Shown in pieces: positions 54,888 through 64,000 of a DNA stretch of 64,000 nt (position 1 is its first letter; the number at the start of each line of letters is the position of its first letter). The translations under genes and the position numbers were made by a program. The notes under the pieces are model-generated. The model was not told the DNA's origin. It searched no databases and worked only from the letters and a program-made list of their open reading frames with translations. The stretch lies in contig JAGKQI010000055.1 in assembly GCA_018806915.1 (NCBI GenBank), positions 310,001 to 374,000 on the forward strand, written 5' to 3'. The DNA comes from Phytophthora colocasiae (lineage: Eukaryota > Oomycota > Peronosporomycetes > Peronosporales > Peronosporaceae).

Positions 54888-55034
54888 TCTGTTCTAATCA
54901 GTGTGAAAACTGGTTTTCTCCATTTTTGGAGTGCTTTTTCACATTCATTTTTGGACTTCCCGTGCCGACCAGCTTGCTATTCGGCTAGGGACGGTCTCCG
55001 AGGTCTTCCACCCACACCTCGTGAGGCCAACTAC
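54888..55034 (+). pseudogene. U2 snRNA copy lacking its 5' 40 nt (junction unit 2/3)
   Basis: Starts CTGTTCTAATCAGTG after the unit 2 tail. Here the canonical C of U2 (TCTGTTCT) is present. The rest is as in the other copies. Confidence 0.75.
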
Positions 55035-58000
55035 TGCATTTGATTTTTTCTATCTTTTTTCGGCCCTTCACCAACGCATCGGCGCATGCGCTTCTGGTGG
55101 CCGGACTGGGAGCCCCGGGAGCGCTCTCCGTCTACCGACAGTGAGTGCTCCACGGCCAGCCACTCCAGCTTCGCCAGCGACGCGTCTTTTTATAGCGCGT
55201 CGTCTGGCGAGGCTGTACGAGACGGGGCAGTGGATCCGCTGGCGGATCCACTAGTGGGTCCACCAGCGGATCCACTAGGGCTAGGCCTTCACACTTTTGC
55301 CCCCGTTTTGAGCTCTCGCGAGCCCGAAACGGCGCCGCCGGAGGCTCCACGCGCGCCACCGCTGCTCAGCGACGGCGTGGAGCCCGGCGCTGAAATTTTG
55401 GCCAGGGGTGGGCAACCCTCTGGCGCCGCTGTCCCCCAAGCGGCATCGCGGGCCGGGCCCTCCATCGCCCAAACGGGCACCCGGTCTGCGGCTTCACCGC
55501 CGCGTCCTTTCGGCGCCGCTGCGCCCGTCCACCGTCCCCCGGGCCCTCCCACTTCAGGGCCGGGGCCCCCTATACTCGGCCTGAGTATGGGAGGATCCCT
55601 GCTCGCTCAGGCGACAGCTTCCGCCTCCGGCTTCGAAGCCGCCGCCTCGGCCGAGGCTGGCGCCGCCCAGGAGGGCGCCGCGAACGACGGCTCCTGTGGA
55701 GCCCCAAGACCGCCCCCGGACCCCCAAGCGCGCCGTTCGGCTTCTCAAGACCCCCGCCTCGCCTCTCCGCCGCTCGGCGCCGCCCTGCCTGCCTCCTGTG
55801 GTCGAATCTCACCCGGCAGGGCGGGCGGCATGCTGCCCGATTGGGTAGCGCCGCGAGACGGCCTCCTCTCGGCCTCTCCGCCTCCGACGGCCGTCCAAGC
55901 GCGCCGTTCGGCTGCTCAAGACCCCGTGCCAGCCACCCAGCCGCCTGTCGCCGCCCTGCCCGCCCCCACTGATGAAATCCTACCCGGCAGGGCGGGCGGC
56001 ATGCTGTCCGACAGGCCAGCACCAGGGGCAGCGCTCGTAGCCGCCACGGCTCGCGCTCTGGCGGCCTCCACAGCGGCCGAGGAGGACCCCAGCAGCAGCG
56101 ACGACAGCGACGGGCAAGACGACGCCGCCGCCGCTCCTGTGCTTCGCCAAGACCCCTCCCGTGAGCTCGCACGACCCGGCAGGGCGGCCGGCAGGCTGCC
56201 CGACCTGGTCGTGCCTGCTCCAGCGCTTGCAGCCGCCACGGCTCGCGCCCCAGAGCCCTCCTCCGCCTCCGACAGTGCCTCCAGAGGCACCAGCGACGCC
56301 GACGCCGGCGCCGCAGCCCCCGAAGACCCCGCGAATGTTGACTACCCACCCGGCAGGGCGGCAGGAATGCTGCCCGCCGGTGGAGTAGCCATCATGACAG
56401 CAGACCGCGCTCCCGCGGCCACTGCAGCCGCCAACCAGCACCGCCGTGCACCTGGCGATGACGGCGCCGCCTCGCCGGGCGAGACCGCCGCCGCCAAGAC
56501 CTCCACGGACCTCGCGAGTGTGTCGCCCATACCCGGCAGGGCGGGCGGCATGCTCGCCGACGGTGACGCCTCTGAGCTCGCCGCCACCACCCAAGTCTCC
56601 GCCGCAGCTGTGGCTGCTGCTGCTCATCGAGTCGCAGCAGTCGCAGCTGTACAAGCACCGCCTACTGCTGGTCGCGCCGCCGTGGAGCACCACGCGCGCG
56701 CTGAGCCGCCTCAAGACCAAGCAACTTCGGCTCGCGCGTGCGTGGAGCTTCAAGCCGGCGACGTGTCCAGCAGTTGGAGAAGACGCTTTAGCACCTCGAG
56801 ACCGCATGAGGACGACGGCGACGACACGCATCAAGACCATGAAGACCGTGTCGTCGCTGCCGTTCCCATGGACGTTGACGAAGGTGCCCAGTGGCCACCA
56901 GCGGGACAGCGACCGCTGTCACCGCCACCCGAGCTTCGCGTGGGCGGCAAGCGCCGCCGCCTCAACGACGACGACGACGACGCAAGCGAGCTGGCCGAGC
57001 TGCTGTTGCTCGATGAGGAGGAGGTCGGCACCCAAGACCCGGCGCCTAGGCTATCTGCAGCCAGCGCCCGTCCGGCCTCCGTCCTCGCCGTGTACGCGCA
57101 CAACGCGCAGCGCTTCAACTGCACGTTGTGCGTGTACTCGGCCGCCAGCTTCGCAGCACTGACTCGCCATCGAGACTCGCGACACCGGCGCGTCGTCTTC
57201 CTTGACCGGTTTTCGGCGGACTGCGCGTGCGGCGTGCCTTTCGCATCGAGGCTGGCTGCAGCAAGACACTCCCAAACGTGCACCAGCCTCACGCACCCTT
57301 CCTCGGCTGCGACTGCGCCAGCAGCAGGGGAGTTGAACCCCACTGCTGATGCAGTCAACGCCTCCGTACTGGCGGTCACCGCCGTGCTCGACCCGCCCCA
57401 CCAAGACAACCCGGAGCTCGCAGTGCCCCCCCCACTGACGAGCTCCCAACATGTTGCAGCACAAGACCTCGAGCAGCAGGAACGTGGACGCTGGGGCCCA
57501 CCACTGCCTCGAAACCTTGTTGCCGAGCGCGTCGCTGCACGCCTCGGTGTCGTCCCAGTGCCTCGCTGGGGACCACCACTGCCTCGGAGCGTGGTGGCGT
57601 TCCGGATTGCCGACCGCCTTCTGCCCGCGACCGACGAGGAAACCAAGGACGGCGACCAAGCGGACGCAGTAGCGACGGCGACGGCGCCGGAGATGGACGC
57701 AGACAGCGGCAGTGCGGACGGCGAGTGGCTGCTACGCTTTGACGGTGCCTGCAGAGCCAACCCAGGACCAGGCGGCGCCGGCGCGGCGCTGTTCAAGCCC
57801 AACGGACCTGTAGTGTGGACGTGCTCCCACTACATGCCGAGCAGCAGCGAGACGAACAACACGGCGGAGTACACCGCGCTGCTGCTCGGCGTCCGGGCCG
57901 CAGCCGACCATGGAGTCACACACCTCCGAGTGGAAGGTGACAGCACCCTGGTGATCCAGCAGGTGCGTGGCATCTTCGCCACGAGGAGCACCCGTCTCCG

Positions 58001-61000
58001 AGAGCTGCGTACGCTGGTCAAGGTGGAATTGGCGAGGATGGAGCGCGTCACGCTCCATCACATCGACCGTCAGGCGAATGCCAACGCCGATCGCCTCGCC
58101 AACGCCGCTCTCGACCGCCGTCGCACCAAGCTGGAGTGCGGCGTCCACGAGGATGGCAACGGCTGCACCCGCACCACTACGACCGCGCCGACACCGGCAG
58201 CACCTGCGACGCCGGATACTCGACCTCCGCCCCCGACGCATGCTGACACCGGCGACCACGGAGATGACCCCGCCGACATCGACGACGGCGAGGTATATGC
58301 AGCCATGCGCGTCGGGCCGGACGCAGTTCCGCGGCGCAGGCCCCGCCTTCGCTTGCGCAAGCTTCCCGAAGAAGAGGAAGACGTGGTCGGCGCGATGGTG
58401 GAGCGGTTCGGAGCGTCGCTGGCGGCCAAGATCACGGATGCTAGTGACTGGGAGACGGCCGAGGGCTACATCACGGCCCTCCCCCACCTCTTGTACGACA
58501 AACTGCAGCCGTACTCCCAGGCCCATCGACGCCCCGACCCGCGCCACCAACACCAGCATCAGCGACAACTGTCACAGCTTGACGGCCACCCGCGGCAGGA
58601 ACTACGGCAGGTCACCCGCGGACAGGACGACGACGAGCATGGTGGGCGAGACGGCGACGACCACCGCCACGGCCAACAGGACGCAGTGAGACGGCGGAGA
58701 CGAAGACGGTGCGGACGATCTGGTGCAGCCAAGCGACAGCGCCGACGACGGCCACCTCGCGTGACCCGACACCACCGAGAGCACCGCCTCGACGAGGCCC
58801 TGAACGATCTCCATGCTGTGGAGAGGGCCTCACCCAGCGATCGCACTGCTGTCCGTCGAGCCCGCCGTCGCGTCGGCCGCGTCAATTCGGCCATCACCCA
58901 GCAGCGCCTGCGTAGTCGCTTCGACAAGGATGAGAAGGCCTGCGTCGACGAAATTCTGGCCACGGCGCGCACGCAGCGAGAGTCAGCGAGGACGACGGAT
59001 TCCTGCAATGACACCGCGCCACGCCCGACACCTCCGGTGACTGCTGCTGTTGTGAACGACGGCACATGCCCTATCCCAGGCGCCGAGCTCTGGCGATTCT
59101 TCGACGGCGTTAATACACCACAGCAGGAGTTTGCTCCGGACGCAGCAAGAGGCGCCACCTTCCGCTCCGTCATGGCCCGCCTGCCGACCGCGTCCAGGTT
59201 TCGAGAGCTGCTTACGGAGGCGCCGACGCTGGACGATATCGAGACACAGCTCCAACACGTCCGTGGCGCCTCCAGCCCCGGCCTCGACGGCGTGGGATAC
59301 GACGTGTACCAGAAGTTCGCAGCGCAATTGCTACCGGTGCTGGCTGCAGCGTTCCAGAAGTGCTGGGAGGCCAAGAAGGTTCCACAGAGCTGGAAGCTCG
59401 GAGTCGTGCGACTTCTCCACAAGAAGGGAGACCTGCGAGAGGACCCAGCGAACTGGCGGCCCATCTGTCTCCAGCAGTCGATCTACAAACTCTACAGCGG
59501 AGTCCTCGCACGAAGGCTGGTGCGATGGCTGGACGCCAACGACCGCCACGCACCAGGACAGAAGGGGTTCCGAGCGGTCAATGGTTGTGGGGAGCACAAC
59601 TTCCTCGCGGCCACACTAGTCGACCAAGCCCGCCGCAAGCGCCGTACACTCTTCGAAGTCTGGTACGACTTCCGAAACGCGTTCGGCAGCGTGCCGTTCG
59701 CGCTGCTATGGGACTCGCTGGCGCGACTCGGTGTTCCGGACGACTACGTCGCCATGTGCAAGGGCTTTACGAGAGCGCGGCGTTTGTCGTTGGGAACGCC
59801 GCGGATGGCACTACGGACCCGGTCTCGCTGCGAGTGGGCGTGTTCCAAGGATGCCCACTCAGCCCGCAGCTATTCAACGCCGCCATCAGCCCGCTGCTCT
59901 TCGCGCTGCAGCGACTGCCGGATACGGGCGTGCAGCTGTCTGCCGACGACTGCCTCGGTGCCTCGGCGTACGCCGACGACCTCAAGATCTTCAGCGGCAC
60001 CGAGGACGGCATCAAGCGGCAGCACGCGCTCGTGGTCGACTTCCTACGCTGGACAGGCATGGCAGCTAACCCAAGCAAGTGCTGCGCCATGTCGGTCCAG
60101 CGCGACCACCGCGGTGTTCTCAAGACGTGTGACCTCGGACTGCAGCTGGACGGCGACCCGATCCCCACGCTCGGCATGGCCGACTCGTACTCGTACCTTG
60201 GGATCGGGGACGGCTTCGACCACGTACGCCGCCGCATCGAGCTCGCGCCGGCACTCAAGCAGCTGAAGGACGACGCGACGGCACTGCTGCAGTCCGGTCT
60301 CGCCCCGTGGCAGGTGGTGAAGGCGGTGAAGACGTACCTCTACCCTCGGGTGGAGTACGCTCTTCGCCACCTTCGCCCCTTCCAGCAGCAACTGGACGGC
60401 TTCGACCGCCACCTGGTACGCGGCCTTCGCCACCTTCTCCGCCTGCCGGTATCAGCCACGACCGAGTTCTTTTACGCGCCGGTGTCGCGCGGTGGCCTCG
60501 GACTTCTACCGCTGACGGAGCTGCACGCGGCGCTCCAAGTCGCGCACGGTTGGCAGATGCTTCACTCCAAGGACCCAGCCATCCGGCGCATTGCGCGCGT
60601 GCAGCTCCGGCAGATCGCCGACGCCCGACACCGTCTCGACGCCTCAGCGTGGGTGGACCGCGAGGAGGAACTGTGCGAGCGGCTCCTCAACTCGCAGCTG
60701 GGGACGTCGCCCGACGCACCGCCCAAGCGCCGCAACGGTGACATCGGTTCGCTGTGGGTCGACGTCCAGCGCCACCTACGCACGTTCGGCCTCAAGTTCG
60801 AGACCGCGCCAGCATGTGCAGACACCGGCACAGCAGCGACCACGCTCCAGCTTCGCGTGCCGCACCACGACAAGTGGCTAGACCACACCAACGTGCTGCG
60901 GCACGTGAAACTACACATGAAGAACAGGCACTGGCGGCGCTGGACGGAGATGAAGGACCAGGGCAAGACGGCACGAAGCCACGGTGGAACGGGGAGCGCG

Positions 61001-61937
61001 TTCCTCACGCGACCCAGAGGACTTTGGGAGTCCGACTACCGCTTCGCGGCGGCCGCCCGCCTGAACCAGCTCGACACGCACAGCGTGCTCAAGCGGCGGC
61101 GTCTCCGGGCCCACGACCGCTGCCGGCAGCCGGGATGCTCCAGGGTGGAGACACTGGCGCACGTGCTCAACCACTGCCCAGGCACCATGGACGCAGTCCG
61201 TGGCCGGCACGACGACGCGCTCAAGAACATCGAGCGCGCGCTCATCGCGTCGTCAAGCGACGGCAAGGACCGCGTCGAGCTTCGCACGAACCAGACCGTG
61301 CCGTCGCTCGCCGGCCCCGCGTTGCGGCCCGACCTTCAGGTGTACAACCACACCAAGAAGACGGTGGCGGTGGTCGACCTGGCCGTGGCGTTCGAAGAGC
61401 AGGCGAGCGACGACCCGGAGAGCTCAGCGCTGGCCCGCATCGCCGCGCACAAGCGTGCCAAGTACGACCGTGTCAAGCGACACCTCGAGCGCCAAGGGTG
61501 GAAGGTGCACCTCTCGGCGCTAGTGTACGGGTCGCTTGGCGCGGTTGCTGGCGGCAACCACAAGGTCTACACCGAGCACCTTGGCCTGCTCAAGCGTGAT
61601 GCGAAGCGGCTGGACCGGACGCTCTCAGTGGCATGCATTCAGTCCAGCCGCCGCATCTGGAACCTACACTGCAGCCAGCATCGGGCGCGGCAACAGCAGC
61701 CCCGCCAAGCGTCATGGGGTAGTCGGGTGGTGGAGACCGGGGGGGCTCCACCGTGCACCGGCCGCCGCTAGACGGCAACCAGGCCCATCGCGGCCGACAG
61801 GGCCACACCCATGTAGGGAATTGCCCTTCAAACCCATTTCGGTGGTCGAATCCGACTTATCAGATACATTACCACTTCACTGCTAGTATCAGATAGACAT
61901 AAAAAGGACATAACCAAATGGTAAATACACAAACTTT
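55035..61937 (+). mobile_element. Utopia-type retrotransposon, unit 3
   Basis: The best preserved unit, with one frameshift only. Bounded by truncated U2 copies. Confidence 0.87.
55086..61771 (+). pseudogene. Utopia polyprotein, unit 3 (single frameshift)
   Basis: One frame of about 2228 codons apart from a missing G in a GGGG run at about 59763. Domains by codon: a disordered Pro/Ala-rich N-terminus with five PGRAGGML-like repeats (about 235-500); two Cys/His fingers (FNCTLC...HRDSRH and CACG...RHSQTC, about 675-740); RNase H (RFDGACRANPGPGG, NNTAEYTALL, VEGDSTLVIQQ, RQANANADRLAN, about 880-1030); RT (about 1430-1700) with WRPICLQQSIYKL, GFRAVNGC, YDFRNAFG, GCPLSPQLFN and catalytic YADD; a CCHC knuckle (CRQPGC...HVLNHC, about 2010); and a restriction-like endonuclease (RPDLQV, VVDLAVAFEE, KYDRVKRHLERQGW). 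An in-frame extra codon lies at HKKGDLRE. The protein should copy the element into U2 genes by target-primed reverse transcription; this is inferred from the lineage. The frameshift falls inside RT, before YADD. Confidence 0.88.
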
Positions 61938-62084
61938 TCTGTTCTAATCAGTGTGAAAACTGGTTTTCTCCATTTTTGGAGTGCTTTTTCACATTCATTT
62001 TTGGACTTCCCGTGCCGACCAGCTTGCTGGGCGTGGACGGGACGGTCTCCGAGGTCTTTCACCCACACCTCGTGAGGCCAACTA
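61938..62084 (+). pseudogene. U2 snRNA copy lacking its 5' 40 nt (junction unit 3/4)
   Basis: As in the other junctions, but with a changed stem III 3' arm (GGGCGTGGACGGGA instead of ATTCGGCTAGGGA), which pairs better with TCCCGT. Confidence 0.7.
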
Positions 62085-64000
62085 CTGCATTTGATTTTTT
62101 CTATCTTTTTTCGGCCCTTCACCAACGCATCGGCGCATGCGCTTCTGGTGGCCGGATTGGGAGCCCTGAGCGCTCTCCGTCTACCGACAGTGAGTGCTCC
62201 ACGGCCAGCCACTCCAGCTTCGCCAGCGACGCGTCTTTTATAGCGCGTCGTCTGGCGAGGCTGTACGAGACGGGGCAGTGGATCCGCTGGCGGATCCACT
62301 AGTGGGTCCACCAGCGGATCCACTAGGGCTAGGCCTTCACACTTTTGCCCCCGTTTTGAGCTCTCGCGAGCCCGAAACGGCGCCGCCGGAGGCTCCACGC
62401 GCGCCACCGCTGCTCAGCGACGGCGTGGAGCCCGGCGCTGAAATTTTGGCCAGGGGTGGGCAACCCTCTGGCGCCGCTGTCCCCCAAGCGGCATCGCGGG
62501 CCGGGCCCTCTGTCGCCCAAACGGGCACCCGGTCTGCGGCTGCACCGCCGCGTCCTTTCGGCGCCGCTGCGCCCGTCCACCGTCCCCCGGGCCCTCCCAC
62601 TTCAGGGCCGGGGCCCCCTATACTCGGCCTGAGTATGGGAGGATCCCTGCTCGCTCAGGCGACAGCTTCCGCCTCCGGCTTCGAAGCCGCCGCCTCGGCC
62701 GAGGCTGGCGCCGCCCAGGAGGGCGCCGCGAACGACGGCTCCTGTGGAGCCCCAAGACCGCCCCCGGACCCCCAAGCGCGCCGTTCGGCTTCTCAAGACC
62801 CCCGCCTCGCCTCTCCGCCGCTCGGCGCCGCCCTGCCTGCCTCCTGTGGTCGAATCTCACCCGGCAGGGCGGGCGGCATGCTGCCCGATTGGGTAGCGCC
62901 GCGAGACGGCCTCCTCTCGGCCTCTCCGCCTCCGACGGCCGTCCAAGCGCGCCGTTCGGCTGCTCAAGACCCCGCGCCAGCCTCCCAGCCGCCTGTCGCC
63001 GCCCTGCCCGCCCTCACTGATGAAATTCTACCCGGCAGGGCGGGCGGCATGCTGTCCGACAGGCCAGCACCAGGGGCAGCGCTCGTAGCCGCCACGGCTC
63101 GCGCTCTAGCGGCCTCCACCGCGACCAAGGACGGCCCCAGCGACAGCAGCGACGACGACGACGGGCAAGACGACGCCGCCGCGCCCACCAAGGACCCCGC
63201 GAATGCCGTACGCCCACCCGGCAGGGCGGGCGGCATGCTCGCCGACGGTGACGCCTCTGCGTTCGCCGCCACCACCCAAGTCTCCGCCGCAGCTGTGGCT
63301 GCTGCTGCTCATCGAGTCGCAGCAGTCGCAGCTGCACAAGCACCTCCTTCTGGACGCGCCGCCGTGGAGCACCACGCGCGCGCAGAGCCGCCTCAAGACC
63401 AAGAAACTTCGGCTCGCGCGCGCGTGGAGCTTCAAGACAGCGACGCAACCAGCAGGAGTGGACGCTATACGCCCGGCGGAGATGAGGCCAAGACCGAGGA
63501 CAGCGACGCAGTGGCAGCACAGCTCAAGGCCGCCCAAGCAGCACCGGGACCAAGACCCCAGCACCACACGCCGAACATCGGCTCCCTGGACCCGGTGCTG
63601 GCAGTGTACGCGCACAACGCCTCTGCATTCTCTTGCGCGTTGTGCACGCACACTGCCCGCGACCTCGCTGCCCTCACCAAGCACCGCCACTCAGCACACC
63701 GCCGCATCCGCTTCGTGGATCACTTCCACAGCGGGTGCACGTGCGGCATCGGCTTCCGGTCGCGCGCGGCAGCCACGCGACATGCTCAAGCCTGTGCACA
63801 CAGCACATTTACCGCCGTGACTACCGCGCGCGACCCGACCTCCAGTGTGCTTCGTGTCGACAGCGAGGAGGAGAGCCTTGTACCCTCCGGTCCTCTCCTC
63901 GCGGCAGCACCTGCAGCTGCAGCAGCCGCATCAAGTAACACTACAGCTGCAGATGCTGCCACCCAGCAGAGCGCCGTGCCCACCGCCACTCCCGGGCTTC
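62085..64000 (+). mobile_element. Utopia-type retrotransposon, unit 4, partial and mosaic
   Basis: The unit runs off the window. Its 5' 1.3 kb is close to units 1-3, with a ~0.4-kb deletion at about 63180. From about 63430 it diverges strongly while keeping the same domain order, so it is a chimera of two Utopia lineages or the parent of a distinct one. Confidence 0.8.
62137..64000 (+). pseudogene. Utopia polyprotein, unit 4 N-terminal part
   Basis: The ATG at 62137 (MRFWWPDWEP) runs into TGA after ten codons, because two bases are missing at about 62166. A missing T at about 62236 brings the original frame back, and it then stays open to the window end (no stop seen up to 64000). Three PGRAGGML repeats remain instead of five. 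The fingers are present but diverged (FSCALCTHTARDLAALTKHR and CTCGIGFRSRAAATRHAQAC). If translation starts at the in-frame ATG 62635, the frame could be functional. Confidence 0.75.

Noticed and set aside
1..64000. tRNA or rRNA genes
   Set aside because: I looked for tRNA arm motifs and rRNA landmarks and saw none convincing; a covariance search would settle this.

Overview
The window looks like a Phytophthora-type oomycete chromosome (Peronosporales). Supporting evidence: two elicitin-like genes, a secreted RXLR-dEER effector, a family of NPP1/NLP genes, a Cys-rich mucin-like repeat protein, compact intronless genes with the oomycete Inr+FPR core promoter, and oomycete-type transposons. No bacterial features are present.

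Layout. 1-6 kb: a 5'-truncated Ty3/gypsy pol on the minus strand, broken by a nonsense codon and by a 647-bp MULE-like element with an exact 9-bp target duplication. 6-10 kb: two minus-strand elicitin-like genes, then a plus-strand mucin-like repeat gene. 10.7-16 kb: a Ty1/copia element with 290-bp LTRs and an exact 5-bp target duplication; its RT core is replaced by a degenerate repeat block. 16-22 kb: four tandem NLP genes, of which only the last (21388-22095) is intact. The first is split inside its signal-peptide codons by a 2.25-kb MULE-like element, the second has a small frameshifting deletion, and the third is heavily eroded. 22.2-23.2 kb: aldose 1-epimerase, the only metabolic gene. 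23.6-25.6 kb: hAT transposase remains, perfect palindromes and a 145-bp direct repeat. 26.06-33.72 kb: a second Ty3/gypsy element with identical LTRs, a 5-bp target duplication, a nested pogo/Tigger element and an insert in pol. 34.9-35.5 kb: RXLR-dEER effector. 36.9-39.3 kb: a fifth NLP gene, cut in two by a TIR element that carries an ABC-transporter fragment.

40.7-64 kb: the most striking part. A U2 snRNA gene with all canonical structural elements is followed by a head-to-tail array of four ~7.05-kb non-LTR retrotransposon units of the Utopia type (zinc fingers, RNase H upstream of RT, RT, CCHC knuckle, restriction-like endonuclease). Each later unit begins with a U2 copy lacking its first ~40 nt. 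This suggests repeated integration at one U2 site with a long target duplication that leaves the first U2 whole. The fourth unit is a mosaic: a 5' part nearly identical to the others, joined to a diverged zinc-finger region.

Taken together this is a gene-sparse, transposon-rich island of secreted plant-interaction genes. Most NLP copies are broken by transposons or small indels. Many indels in the Utopia copies lie in homopolymers, so sequencing error must be excluded before calling each unit dead.
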